Assembly (NCBI GenBank): GCA_002713215.1
Contig: PAVO01000053.1
Location: 31,518-95,517, forward strand
DNA length: 64,000 nucleotides
Source of the DNA: Crocinitomicaceae bacterium
GTDB taxonomy: Bacteria > Bacteroidota > Bacteroidia > Flavobacteriales_G > Salibacteraceae
Direction of reading: 5' to 3'
In this document: positions 36,394-45,368 of the stretch, in pieces
Layout of the letters: the number at the start of each line of letters is the position of its first letter
Position numbering within the stretch: the stretch's first letter is position 1
Program-made: the position numbers and the translations under genes
The notes under the pieces: generated by a model
Seen by the model: the letters and a program-made list of their open reading frames with translations, nothing else
Database searches by the model: none
What the model was told of the DNA's origin: nothing

Positions 36394-37384
36394 GGCTCAA
36401 TTGGTAGACAAATTTGGAAGGGTACACGACTACCTAAGGATTTCTTTAACGGAGAGATGTAACCTCAGATGCTTTTATTGCATGCCGGAATGTGGCATTG
36501 AATTGCGCGACAAAAATATTTTTATGACCGAGGAGGAAACGCTTGCCATCGCAACCATTTTCACAGAACTTGGCGTAAATAAAATCAGGCTAACCGGTGG
36601 AGAACCACTGATTAAAAAGAATGCAAAAGATTTAATTGAAGGGATTGGTCAGTTGCCGGTAAAACTGGCTATTACAAGTAATGGCGTATTGGTCGATCGT
36701 TTTGTTGATACTTTTAAAAAGGCCAATCTCAAAACCATTAACATAAGCATTGATTCTATTGACAAGTTCAAATTCAATGAAATAACCAGGAGAGATTATT
36801 ACGACCGGATCGTAAACAACATTGAGCTGTTGCTTATGGAAGGCTTTCGGGTTAAACTAAACGTAGTTGCCATTCGGGGAGTTAATGATTCCGAAATAGC
36901 TGCATTTATTAACCTAACCCAATATCACGATTTAGCCGTTCGTTTTATTGAATTTATGCCCTTTGATGGTAACAAATGGAATTGGGACAAGATGCTTTCG
37001 TACAAGGAAATTATGAATGACGTGGACGGTCATTTTAAACCTGAGAATGTTGAGCGCATTGCCGATGAACCCAATGATACATCCAAGAACTATCGAATAA
37101 AAGGATACATTGGAAGTTTTGGCGTCATTAGCCCTGTTTCCAACCCGTTTTGCGAATCTTGTAATCGAATTCGATTAACAGCTGACGGAAAAATTAAAAA
37201 TTGTCTTTTTGGTCAGGAGGAGTTCGATATTTTAACGCCATTCAGAAGGGGAGAAGATATTAAACCATTAATAGTTGATGCGATTCAGGCCAAGCATGAA
37301 TCGCGAGGAGGAATAAAATCTTTAGATCATAAATTTGATTCTGAGTCGTGGAAAAACCGCAGTATGACTACCATAGGAGGGTAA
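36386..37384 (+). CDS. moaA: GTP 3',8-cyclase MoaA
   Basis: A 332-aa radical SAM enzyme that starts molybdenum cofactor synthesis from GTP. The SAM cluster cysteines are Cys25, Cys29 and Cys32 (ERCNLRCFYC); the GGEPL motif follows; the second [4Fe-4S] cluster uses FCESCNRIR and the Cys of KNCLF. The chain ends in IGG, the Gly-Gly tail needed for activity. Overlaps the preceding hemerythrin gene by 8 bp. MoCo is needed by NarG, so its place in an FNR-box operon makes sense. No moaC, moaB or mobA genes lie in the window. Confidence 0.95.
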   Translation: MAKAQLVDKFGRVHDYLRISLTERCNLRCFYCMPECGIELRDKNIFMTEEETLAIATIFTELGVNKIRLTGGEPLIKKNAKDLIEGIGQLPVKLAITSNGVLVDRFVDTFKKANLKTINISIDSIDKFKFNEITRRDYYDRIVNNIELLLMEGFRVKLNVVAIRGVNDSEIAAFINLTQYHDLAVRFIEFMPFDGNKWNWDKMLSYKEIMNDVDGHFKPENVERIADEPNDTSKNYRIKGYIGSFGVISPVSNPFCESCNRIRLTADGKIKNCLFGQEEFDILTPFRRGEDIKPLIVDAIQAKHESRGGIKSLDHKFDSESWKNRSMTTIGG

Positions 37385-37385
37385 T

Positions 37386-38078
37386 ATGGATTCATTTTTA
37401 AAGCAATATTGTAGCAAGGAATGGCAGGAGTTTGTGGACTTCCACAAAAAAACTTATTCAGTAAAAGCGAAGGAGCATATTTTTAATGAAGGTGAGGCCA
37501 CAAAAGGCCTTTATATTGTGAATGCTGGAAAGGTTAAGGTAGTAACTAAAGGTGAAGAACGAGATACCCTTATTCGATTGGCGGCCGATGGCGATATTCT
37601 TGGGCATAGAGGTTTTGGAGGAGATTGGGCTTATCCAATATCAGCAATAGCACTGGAAGATACCACAGTGTCGTTTATTCCTCTGGCAATATTCAATCAA
37701 ATAGTAAAGGCAAATACAGAGTTCTCGTATCAACTTATGATGTTTTTCGCAGAAGAACTGAGGCGATCTGAAGAAAAAATTGCTTTGATTCCAGTGAAGA
37801 ACCGGGTAGCAAAGTCGATTTACTATACTTATCAGGCTTTTGGTTATAAGGACGACGATCCCGGAATGTTAAGTTTTACGCTTACCCGAAAGGAAATGGC
37901 CAGCAAGGCGGGAACTACTTACGAAACGGTGATACGTATGTTGGCGGAGCTAAATAAAAGCGAGATCATTCGCCTGGAGAATAAGGAGATCAGAATTTTA
38001 GATATGGACCAATTGAGCCAGTTAGCCAGACCATTTGCAATGATGAAGTCAGAGGCAATACCAGCAAGCGCTTCTTAA
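37386..38078 (+). CDS. Crp/Fnr-family regulator 1 (moaA operon)
   Basis: A 230-aa regulator. Residues 25-120 are the cNMP-like barrel (HIFNEGEATKGLYIVNAGKVKVVTKG), 125-150 the dimer helix, and 170-215 the helix-turn-helix with TLTRKEMASKAGTTYETVIRML. The recognition helix has Glu and, four residues later, Arg (ETVIR), the pair that reads TGA half-sites in CRP and FNR. No N-terminal cysteine cluster, so an iron-sulfur sensor like FNR is unlikely; NO or heme sensing as in DNR/NarR cannot be excluded. It follows moaA by 1 bp and could act on the TGAT-N4-ATCA boxes. Confidence 0.85.
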   Translation: MDSFLKQYCSKEWQEFVDFHKKTYSVKAKEHIFNEGEATKGLYIVNAGKVKVVTKGEERDTLIRLAADGDILGHRGFGGDWAYPISAIALEDTTVSFIPLAIFNQIVKANTEFSYQLMMFFAEELRRSEEKIALIPVKNRVAKSIYYTYQAFGYKDDDPGMLSFTLTRKEMASKAGTTYETVIRMLAELNKSEIIRLENKEIRILDMDQLSQLARPFAMMKSEAIPASAS

Positions 38079-38368
38079 CTCATTCTTCGCAAATAACCCT
38101 ATAAAAGTTGAGTTGATAAATCTCTAAACAGTATGGGTTTCCCCTTATTGTTCAACAAGATTACGGAAGGTTGTCCGTGGTTGTATTCAGACAGTAAGAA
38201 AGACTTCGGTAGACACTCATTCTAACTTTAGGTCATACAAGATAATGGCAAGAACCAAGCGTTTGTTGGAATGATTTCCATCATAGCTGATGCACAATTA
38301 ATGAGCTAATCTTGTAGCCTGGAAGGAGCCAACGGATGGGTTCTTTCCGATAAACTCGGATTGTTGAT
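38079..38368. other. Intergenic region before acyltransferase gene
   Basis: About 290 bp without a supported gene or recognised repeat. No FNR-type box was seen. Confidence 0.4.
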
Positions 38369-39085
38369 TTGCAATTTATAAGTAAACTGTACATATCTTT
38401 TTTGTTTGTTTCAAGTGCGTTTCTTTTTTTGGTATCGTTGGTCATTTGGGCTATTACCCTGGCCTTCGATAAACGCCTGGTATTACTGCATTACTTTACC
38501 CTTTGGTGGAGTGGACTCTACATTCGAATTGTACCTTCCTGGAAGATCAAAGCATTGGGTCGTGAAAAAGTGGACCTGAAAAAGCCCTATGTTATTGTGT
38601 CCAATCATCAATCCTATCTGGACATCATGGCTGCATCCTTTTTGTTTATTCCATTCAAATGGGTATCAAAGGCTGAGATCTTTAAGGTTCCTTTTATTGG
38701 TTGGAACATGAGGTTGAACAATTACATAAAATTGGAAAGAGGAGGGAGGAGAAGCATTGCCAAAATGATGATGAAATGCGAAGAGGCTATTAAAAAAGGG
38801 AGTTCGGTGTTCCTGTTTCCTGAGGGAACCCGATCGCCTGATGGTAAGCTAAAGAAGTTTATGCCGGGAGCATTTGTAATTGCCAAAAGAATGCAGGTCG
38901 ATATTTTACCTGTTGTTATAAAGGGAACGCGAGATGCTGTTCCCAAAAACAGTTTAAGAATCAATAATAGGGCCGATATTACAGTAGAAGCTTTGGATGT
39001 TATTCCATATACACTGGTTGCTGAATTGGATGCTATTGAGGCTGCGGAATTGGTTCACCAAAAAATTGAACAGGCATTGGGCTGA
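38369..39085 (+). CDS. plsC: 1-acyl-sn-glycerol-3-phosphate acyltransferase (PlsC family)
   Basis: A 238-aa membrane-associated acyltransferase that makes phosphatidic acid. The HX4D motif is in SNHQSYLD, the substrate-binding FPEGTR motif in FLFPEGTRSPDG, and the acceptor motif LPVVIKGTRDAVP follows. A hydrophobic N-terminus (LYISFLFVSSAFLFLVSLVIWAITLAF) anchors it. The open frame starts with TTG at 38369; no ATG gives a better start. Stands alone on the plus strand between the moaA operon and a group of small minus-strand genes. Confidence 0.9.
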   Translation: MQFISKLYISFLFVSSAFLFLVSLVIWAITLAFDKRLVLLHYFTLWWSGLYIRIVPSWKIKALGREKVDLKKPYVIVSNHQSYLDIMAASFLFIPFKWVSKAEIFKVPFIGWNMRLNNYIKLERGGRRSIAKMMMKCEEAIKKGSSVFLFPEGTRSPDGKLKKFMPGAFVIAKRMQVDILPVVIKGTRDAVPKNSLRINNRADITVEALDVIPYTLVAELDAIEAAELVHQKIEQALG

Positions 39086-39194
39086 TGCTGAACTGGTGTT
39101 TACTTTTTACTTACCGGTAATCGACCAACAATAAAAATGATAAAAGGGTTAGCTATCGCCGCTTCTAGAATATAAATGTTACGGATGGTGGAAT

Positions 39195-39603
39195 TTACTG
39201 CTGACGTAAAAGGCTTTCAATTCCAGTCATAATATACCAGCTATAGCTATAACAGTTAAAAAATGCTTCACCATCGTTTGCAAAGTCGATGCCCATTAAT
39301 CCTGGGTTGAGCTTTTCAAGAATCGTATATAAAGCAGCAAATAGAATACCCTGCCCCAATAAATATTGGCGGCTCCAATCAAACTATAATCTACCTTATG
39401 GGAGTGCTTAAATATGTCTATACCCATTATAATGGTTGCTGTTAGTATGGTACCAAAAAGAAGCAAGTTACCTAAGATCGAAAAAATGTATCCATTGTCA
39501 TCCGAAAAAACCCCTCCCAGCATTGCAAATTATATAGCGTGCATAAGACAAGCATGGCAGCAAAAACATAAGATTGGTTTTTAGATAAGAAACCAACAGC
39601 CAT
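39195..39603 (-). pseudogene. Frameshifted small membrane protein gene
   Basis: Three reading frames join into one plausible 4-helix membrane protein: MAVGFLSKNQSYVFAAMLVL...LQCWEGFF, then SDDNGYIFSILGNLLLFGTIL...SLIGAANIYWG, then QGILFAALYTILEKLNPGLMG ending at RQQ and a stop at 39195. The joins require one base each in a T-run (GGGGTTTTTTCGG) and in a G-run (TTGGGGCAG). The frames between are short, so the gene is broken, or the two homopolymers were miscounted. The start ATG at 39603 lies 9 bp after the preceding gene's stop, suggesting a once intact two-gene unit. Confidence 0.62.
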
Positions 39604-39612
39604 AGAAATACG

Positions 39613-39828
39613 TTAAGAGCCATTACCAATAACATATAAAATAGCCCCTCTATCCTCTTTTTCAAAAGTACCCATTTGTATGATGGCATAGCCCTTGGGC
39701 AAGGAGTCTCCGGATAGAATCTCCATTTCTTTTTTCTTACAATACCCTTGATGAACCTGAATGACCTGGGTATGGACCAAGAAAGCAATTAGGCATAGGA
39801 GAATCGTTAAAGTACCTTCTTTTTTCAT
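39613..39828 (-). CDS. Small exported protein of unknown function
   Basis: A 71-aa protein with signal peptide MKKEGTLTILLCLIAFLVHTQ, a CKKKEMEIL segment and a hydrophobic-containing end (AIIQMGTFEKEDRGAILYVIGNG). Not recognised. Followed at 9 bp by the frameshifted membrane gene. Could be a complete small gene or a fragment of a once longer one. Confidence 0.45.
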   Translation of the reverse strand: MKKEGTLTILLCLIAFLVHTQVIQVHQGYCKKKEMEILSGDSLPKGYAIIQMGTFEKEDRGAILYVIGNGS

Positions 39829-39889
39829 GGTATAAGGTATTACTCATCAAACTTAAAACAAGACTGGCAATTTTGAATCGGGGAGGGTT

Positions 39890-40366
39890 TTACCGCAAGC
39901 CTCTTTTTTGTCTTTCTATTCTTCTCTTTTTGGCTTTCTGATCACGTATTTTTATGTAATCCACCAATCTGAGGTTCCAATCCTTCGAGATCTTTTCACC
40001 CAGTTTTAAAGCTTCTTCATAAGAATTAAACACCTTCATTTTTAATGGCTTTTTACTGCCTAAAAAACTAAGAACCAAAGAATACTCTTTGATGTCAAAT
40101 CTTGTAGGAACGTTTGATCTACTTGCAGTTACTAAAGTGTTTTCAATAAGGAATTTAACCGAGAGTTTATCAATGGTATCAAGCCGAATGACTTCTGTGG
40201 TGAATGGCACCGCTATACCAAATACCTCAATATGGTATTTTATTTCTTTTGAATCTGGATCAAGGGTGGTCACCCTTTTTCTTACGTAAAGAATTAGAAT
40301 CGCTAATCCCGACAGTAATGCGATGGGTTTAAAACCTGCCAGAAATAAAGGAATAAGTCCTAACAA
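39890..40366 (-). CDS. Unknown membrane protein, possibly frameshifted at the start
   Basis: A 158-aa frame with a short membrane segment (FKPIALLSGLAILILYVRK) and a soluble domain of about 110 residues of strands followed by a basic tail rich in K and R (KIRDQKAKKRRIERQKRG). Upstream on the minus strand an in-register stretch beginning with GTG at 40439 encodes a second membrane part (YKLIGALVVVFV); reaching it needs one base removed near 40362. The visible start at 40366 is TTG. So the gene may be intact from TTG, or have lost its N-terminus to a one-base insertion. Confidence 0.45.
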   Translation of the reverse strand: MLGLIPLFLAGFKPIALLSGLAILILYVRKRVTTLDPDSKEIKYHIEVFGIAVPFTTEVIRLDTIDKLSVKFLIENTLVTASRSNVPTRFDIKEYSLVLSFLGSKKPLKMKVFNSYEEALKLGEKISKDWNLRLVDYIKIRDQKAKKRRIERQKRGLR

Positions 40367-40497
40367 AGACTACTACCAATGCACCGATTAGTTTGTAACT
40401 GTCTTTGGAAAAGGATTGGTTTTCTTTAAGGATTAACACGTCCTTCCAAATTTAAGCAATACACCCATTTATTGGTTACCGTTGACATTAGCAATTT

Positions 40498-41097
40498 TCA
40501 ATCATTCTTTTTATTCAATTTCACTCCATGGTATTGAATTGAAATCTCGGGATAATGAATGTAGTATTTGAAATAGGGTGTTTTATTCTTTTTAAATAGT
40601 TCGTGGACGTAGTAATCCTGATAGCTTGTATAGAGTTTATGGTTGAGGAAAAAATCCTGTTTATTTTTGGGGTAGCAGGCTTCAAGCAGTACGCTGTCTC
40701 CATCACTTTTAGCCAGCGCTAAAATTTCAAAGCATTTGCAGGTTTCTCCAATTATTTCTTCATCCTCAGTTTGCTTTATGTAGATTCTTTCCAGTGAGAA
40801 TTCTACACAAGGAAAAGTGTCAACGTTTGAATTGTGGTAATTGAAGTATACGGCTCCGTCTTCGGCTTTGTACAATTGGTAATTCAACGAACCGTTTAAA
40901 TGGGTTCTTTTCATGTCTCCATTGGGTTGGTAGTCGATTACCAATGTATCGCCATATTTCTTGATGTAATAATCGTACAGCCTTTTATCACCATCGTTGG
41001 AAATAATGGTGGTACTGTAAACTACTTTTTCAGTAAAGGTGCTACGACAAGAGCAGCTCAGCAGCATTACGAACACAATAAGAGATTTATTCAACAC
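40498..41097 (-). CDS. Predicted lipoprotein of unknown function
   Basis: A 199-aa exported lipoprotein: signal peptide with lipobox LLSCSC ending at Cys16 or Cys18. The mature part is a beta-strand-rich domain (KVVYSTTIISNDGDKRLYDYYIKK, YGDTLVIDYQPNGDMKRTH) with three further cysteines (PCVEF, ETCKCFEIL). No family recognised. It is transcribed divergently from the AraC gene with about 150 bp between them. Confidence 0.6.
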   Translation of the reverse strand: MLNKSLIVFVMLLSCSCRSTFTEKVVYSTTIISNDGDKRLYDYYIKKYGDTLVIDYQPNGDMKRTHLNGSLNYQLYKAEDGAVYFNYHNSNVDTFPCVEFSLERIYIKQTEDEEIIGETCKCFEILALAKSDGDSVLLEACYPKNKQDFFLNHKLYTSYQDYYVHELFKKNKTPYFKYYIHYPEISIQYHGVKLNKKND

Positions 41098-41245
41098 CGG
41101 TTCAAATTTATGATAACGTGTAAAGTCATTTGGTAAAACTAGTCATCCTTCCAGACAAAAAAGAAAAGATTTTTAGGTTAGAATTAGCAAGAATTGCAAA
41201 ATTGAAATTCCAAAAAATAGTTAGTTTGGACAAAATTCTATTGAC

Positions 41246-42166
41246 TTGAAAGCACCCCAAAACTCCACCCAGGCAGACTATATTAAACGTATTAATAAAG
41301 TGTTTGAGTATATAGAACAACACTTGAACGAAAACCTGTCTTTGGATCAAATTGCCCGAATTGCTCATTTTTCTCCGTTTCATTTTCATCGCATATTTAA
41401 AACATTGGTGGGGCAGACATTAAACGATTATATATCCCGTCAGCGACTCAACCGGGCTGCAAACTACCTGCTGCACAATCCCGATGTTAATATTGGTGCG
41501 TTGGCTATTGAGTTGGGCTTTAGCAGCAATGCGGTTTTTACCCGCGCGTTTAAACGTGTTTTTGGGCAAAGCCCCAGCAGCTACAATCAGAAAAATTATT
41601 CGTTTAGCAAGATGAGCAAAACGAAGAGCAAGGCGGGCAAAACAACTCCGGATTATCCTGAATATGTTCGCAGCATTGATAATCTTAAAAAATGGATAAA
41701 CATGAATGGAAAAGTTGAAGTAAAGCAAGTGGAAAAAATGGAAATGGCATACATTACCTGTTTTGGGGTAGATGAATTGGGCCCAGCCTTTGAGCGATTG
41801 ATGCAATGGGGAAATCCAAAAGGATTTTTTGACGGTGACAACCCACGAATGGTAACGGTGTATCACGACAGTTTTAAAACCACCGATGCTGACAAGGTGC
41901 GAATGAGTGTAGGTCTAATTACCGATAAGGCAATTCAACCTGAAGGCGAGGTGGGAAACAGTCAAATCGAAGGAGGAAAAACCATTGTAAGCCGATTCGA
42001 AATTGGCCAGGACGAATTCGAAAAGGCATGGAGTAGTGCGTTTATTTGGATGAATGAAAATGGCTATTCCATATCGGATCAGAACCCTTATGAAATCTAT
42101 TACAACGACTACCGCGAACACCCCGAGCGGAAGTTTATTTTAGATATATGTATTCCGGTGAATTAA
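41246..42166 (+). CDS. AraC-family regulator with GyrI-like effector domain
   Basis: A 306-aa regulator. The N-terminal 105 residues are the AraC double HTH: NLSLDQIARIAHFSPFHFHRIFKTLVGQTLNDYISRQRL and the second helix pair ALAIELGFSSNAVFTRAFKRVFGQSP. The C-terminal half (VEVKQVEKMEMAYITCFG...IVSRFEIG...YEIYYNDYREHPE) fits the GyrI-like/SOUL effector-binding fold found in BmrR and Rob-type regulators, which bind small molecules. The open frame starts with TTG at 41246; no ATG is close. A strong terminator follows. Confidence 0.85.
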   Translation: MKAPQNSTQADYIKRINKVFEYIEQHLNENLSLDQIARIAHFSPFHFHRIFKTLVGQTLNDYISRQRLNRAANYLLHNPDVNIGALAIELGFSSNAVFTRAFKRVFGQSPSSYNQKNYSFSKMSKTKSKAGKTTPDYPEYVRSIDNLKKWINMNGKVEVKQVEKMEMAYITCFGVDELGPAFERLMQWGNPKGFFDGDNPRMVTVYHDSFKTTDADKVRMSVGLITDKAIQPEGEVGNSQIEGGKTIVSRFEIGQDEFEKAWSSAFIWMNENGYSISDQNPYEIYYNDYREHPERKFILDICIPVN

Positions 42167-42183
42167 TTGATTGTACTAAATCG

Positions 42184-42219
42184 TAAAAACCTCCATGGCG
42201 TATGCTATGGAGGTTTTTT
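42184..42219 (+). terminator. Rho-independent terminator after AraC gene
   Basis: AAAACCTCCAT and ATGGAGGTTTT form an 11-bp stem, followed by T-run, 18 bp after the AraC stop codon. Confidence 0.85.
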
Positions 42220-42261
42220 TATGCACTATTGACCAATAATGTGGGTGGGATTGTACGATAC

Positions 42262-42416
42262 TCCGTCATTCCGCAAGAATAGGTGAGTCAATTGAGGGAC
42301 GAAATTGATACGAACCTTCTATGCGGAATCTCAATAATGGATTAAAGAGATTCCGTATAACTAACTTACACAACCCACTTTGTGGCTTGGTTCGTTTACG
42401 TTTACGGAATGACGGA
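42262..42416. repeat. Nested palindromic intergenic element
   Basis: Outer inverted arms TCCGTCATTCCG (42262-42273) and CGGAATGACGGA (42405-42416) match perfectly, and inner arms TATGCGGAATCTC and GAGATTCCGTATA are also near-perfect, giving a long potential hairpin. Its right end overlaps the last codons of the SDR gene. CGTCATTCC-type palindromes also occur at 55997-56035, indicating a dispersed family. Confidence 0.7.
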
Positions 42417-43395
42417 CTAATAATAATCTCTGGTATTTTACTAGTTTAAAACTTATATCTCCACAGTTGTCCTTGATTATTTTCCAAAAAGTATCTCTAA
42501 ACTGACGATTGGTGAGTCCTTTATTCATTGGTTTTTGGTCGACCAGTTTTCCCAATGCCTTTCCTTCCGGAGCTCCAATTAAGTCACCATTCTTGCCATA
42601 TTTACCATCGAGGCAGTCAGCATATTTTTTTGCAGCAAGCCTTGGGTTTTGTGCCAACCCGAATAGCTGTATCATTGGAAAACCAACCTTTTCCATTACA
42701 AATCTTTTCGGTTGTGGAACATTAATTAAGCCTTTAGTTCCGGCTGTTAATCCTGGAGAAAACCAAACATAAGTATGCTGCTTATCCAGGACTGCTAATT
42801 TTTGAACCAACAGGGCACTCATAAATTTGGAAACACCAATAGCGTTAAGGTCATTGTAACTGCCATTCCCGGAATAAATATATTGATTGATCTCTTCAGG
42901 GTGTTTAAATTCCGGCTTTTTAATCATGCCTTTGATACCTCGGGCACCCTCGCCACCAGCAAATACAATTCTGGCGTTATCTGCCAACAGACCTTGTTTT
43001 TTTAATTCTAAAACGGTGTTATATCCGCCAAATACGTTTTGATATATGGTCCGTTCTATTTTTTTACCATTGGCATTTATAAATTGAAAATCATCAGCAA
43101 CCACCATTCCTCCAGATTGCAGGAAAACTATGTCGAATTTCTCCTTTTCGGGTAACCCTGCTACTGCATTTGCAATTGAATCCCTGTTGTTCATATCAAA
43201 ACCTCCAAATGGCTCAAGTTTAACGGCCGATTTTTCAATTTTCTTGATGGCCTCCGTAGCTTTTTCAATTGTTCTACAGGCTAAAACAATTCTTTTAGGA
43301 CTTAGCTTGATAAGCTGTTTTACAGTTTCTAGTCCTATTCTGCCATTAGCTCCTGTAAGTATTATTGAAGCGTTTTTAACCTTGTGTTCCATCAT
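42361..43395 (-). CDS. SDR-family oxidoreductase
   Basis: A 344-aa Rossmann-fold protein. The nucleotide-binding start is IILTGANGRIGLETVKQL (TGxxGxxG), then FDMNNRDSIANAV and IVFLQSGGMVV; later segments (IVFAGGEGARGIKG, GVSKFMSALLVQKLAVL, VWFSPGLTAGTKG) follow the SDR core. A typical YxxxK pair is not clear, so the class is extended or atypical. The final 17 or so codons (about HSVNVNEPSHKVGCVS) are read out of the palindromic element at 42262-42416, which seems to have replaced the original C-terminus. It overlaps the SRPBCC gene by one base. Confidence 0.8.
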   Translation of the reverse strand: MMEHKVKNASIILTGANGRIGLETVKQLIKLSPKRIVLACRTIEKATEAIKKIEKSAVKLEPFGGFDMNNRDSIANAVAGLPEKEKFDIVFLQSGGMVVADDFQFINANGKKIERTIYQNVFGGYNTVLELKKQGLLADNARIVFAGGEGARGIKGMIKKPEFKHPEEINQYIYSGNGSYNDLNAIGVSKFMSALLVQKLAVLDKQHTYVWFSPGLTAGTKGLINVPQPKRFVMEKVGFPMIQLFGLAQNPRLAAKKYADCLDGKYGKNGDLIGAPEGKALGKLVDQKPMNKGLTNRQFRDTFWKIIKDNCGDISFKLVKYQRLLLVRHSVNVNEPSHKVGCVS

Positions 43396-43970
43396 TACAG
43401 GTATTGTTTTTTGATCTGTTTAAAATTGTCTGGGTTTACGTCCTCACCGGTTAACGTGTGGTGTTGAATGGCAATGGCATAATTATTAATATTTTTCTTG
43501 AATTTTCCTTTTACCATTTTTCCCATAAAGGCAGGGCTTGTGCGGTATACCATGGTGAGTGTAATTTTGCAGCTGCTTTCGTCAATTGGATCAACATTGT
43601 AAATCATATAGCTTATTCCGGTTTCAAGGGGTAGTCCACCTACTTCGTCAATCTGCGCTTTAAAAGACATTTCCTTTGGGTTGTAGTTCACCATTTTTTC
43701 TTTGGTGTATTTGCTGCCATTATCATTCATGTTACAAACTCGTACACATCCTTCTCCGGACATTGGAGTTCCTTCAACATAATGTGATCCGGAAAGAATG
43801 GGGTGAGATTTTGCAATGTCACCATATTGTTCACCAACTACGGCCCATACCTTATCTGCAGAGGTATTTATTACCCTTGTAATGGTAAAAGACTGTGTTT
43901 TCTGTGCCATCGCAAATGAAACCGTAAGTAAGGCAAATGCGATTAAAGTTGTTCTATACATTGTTTTCAT
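43395..43970 (-). CDS. Secreted SRPBCC-fold protein
   Basis: A 191-aa exported protein with signal peptide MKTMYRTTLIAFALLTVSFAMAQ. The mature part has the SRPBCC (polyketide-cyclase/START) pattern: ITRVINTSADKVWAVVGEQYGDIAKSHPILSG, then GCVRVCNMNDNG and CKITLTMVYRTSPAFMGKMVKGKF. These proteins bind hydrophobic ligands. It is the first gene of a unit with the SDR protein, whose start overlaps its stop. Confidence 0.75.
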   Translation of the reverse strand: MKTMYRTTLIAFALLTVSFAMAQKTQSFTITRVINTSADKVWAVVGEQYGDIAKSHPILSGSHYVEGTPMSGEGCVRVCNMNDNGSKYTKEKMVNYNPKEMSFKAQIDEVGGLPLETGISYMIYNVDPIDESSCKITLTMVYRTSPAFMGKMVKGKFKKNINNYAIAIQHHTLTGEDVNPDNFKQIKKQYL

Positions 43971-44139
43971 AATAAATAGTTTTAAAGTTTAACAATGCAA
44001 AGTTGCCCCGGCGGTTATCCAAAGGCTGGAAGAAAAGGTTCAAAGAATGGGAAATTTAGTTCAGGGTATTTTTATAAAACCACTAAAATCAATTCTGCGG
44101 GAGTGATTTTTAATGTTTTATTATTTCACACCCACAGTT

Positions 44140-45225
44140 TTACATTTTGTTTCTATGGAAGTAGGACTCAGTACTAATTTGAAGCGGATTCTCCGTATAC
44201 CAGGAAATGAAGTCATCAAATTTGGATTGATTCCCTTCTAACCACGAATTGAATTCCGTTTCATTTCCCTTACTGAAAAGCCAATAGTTGTAGGCTTCGA
44301 AGTGACCTAAATCAATTAGTTTTTTATGCCAGTCAAATATTAAATTCGGATATACCTCATTGTGTTTTTTATCAAACCACATTTCAATAAACGACTTTCT
44401 AATCTTGTGTAGAGAACCAATTTCAACTTTACCATCTTCCATTGCGGATACAGAGGCTACTGACATTGTTAATTCATAAGACATTGAAAAAGGCAATTTA
44501 AGTTTCTCACCTTCAGTTGGAAGACTCATGGTCATGTTTTTACTGAAACTTATATTCACAGAGCTATCCGATTCTATGTTTATAGATTTTAAATAGGCAT
44601 CGTAAAGTGTTTTAGAGATTTTTTCGGTTCGTTTAGAACCCCTCTCAATATTCATAAAAGCTTCTCCATATAAAACGCCCCATATTCTTTCTTTGGTGTA
44701 CTTACTGTAATATATCGTGGTTGTGTAGTAGTTCGAAGGGTAGATTGGCTCTTTCTCGATACCTGTTTCCCACATTGCTAAGGCTTTCTCATATTCTTTT
44801 AATACTTCAAGTACATTCCCCGATTCAAAATGCAACCTTCCAGAGTTGGGAAATCTGCCTAAGCCGAGATTATAGATTTCTATGGCTTTATCGGGATCTC
44901 CTTCTATATCATAAATATTACCAAGCAAGGTGAATGATTGGTCATTACAGCCCTCCATTTTAATTACCTTATGAAGTGTCTTAATGGCATTTTTAGGATC
45001 TTTCTTTAAAAAATAAGCATATCCAATTTCATAGGGGTACAGGTAATTATCGGGATCAAGTTTCTTGCTCTTTTTTAATAGTTCAATGGATTCATCGTAC
45101 TTGCCCTGATCCATAATTTCTATGGCCTGTAGCCCAATTTCGTACGCCTTTTTTGCATTGTCCTGGGCTATAGAAGCCAATGTTAGAGTACATATTGAAA
45201 GAAAAATGATAATTGTTCGTTGCAT
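44140..45225 (-). CDS. Secreted TPR-repeat protein
   Basis: A 361-aa exported protein (signal peptide MQRTIIIFLSICTLTLASIAQ). At least four tetratricopeptide repeats are visible between residues 25 and 175: AYEIGLQAIEIMDQGKYDESIELLKKSKKLDPDN, PYEIGYAYFLKKDPKNAIKTL, LLGNIYDIEGDPDKAIEIYNLG and LHFESGNVLEVLKEYEKALAMWE. The C-terminal half is not recognised. TPR proteins act as protein-binding scaffolds in the periplasm. Single gene in a block of minus-strand genes. Confidence 0.8.
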   Translation of the reverse strand: MQRTIIIFLSICTLTLASIAQDNAKKAYEIGLQAIEIMDQGKYDESIELLKKSKKLDPDNYLYPYEIGYAYFLKKDPKNAIKTLHKVIKMEGCNDQSFTLLGNIYDIEGDPDKAIEIYNLGLGRFPNSGRLHFESGNVLEVLKEYEKALAMWETGIEKEPIYPSNYYTTTIYYSKYTKERIWGVLYGEAFMNIERGSKRTEKISKTLYDAYLKSINIESDSSVNISFSKNMTMSLPTEGEKLKLPFSMSYELTMSVASVSAMEDGKVEIGSLHKIRKSFIEMWFDKKHNEVYPNLIFDWHKKLIDLGHFEAYNYWLFSKGNETEFNSWLEGNQSKFDDFISWYTENPLQISTESYFHRNKM

Positions 45226-45368
45226 AATTTGGATTATAGAATTGTTAGTAATATACCACTAAGGTAAGTACGTACATGCAATTTTTGGAAGATTAGCCAA
45301 ATATCTGTTTCTGTTACGTTTGATTGAATGGCTTCAAAACGGTTTATCCTATATTAGTTCAACAATTT

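Noticed and set aside
39498..39788. A 96-aa membrane protein in the middle frame
   Set aside because: Crosses the boundary of two better-supported frames and lacks a plausible start.
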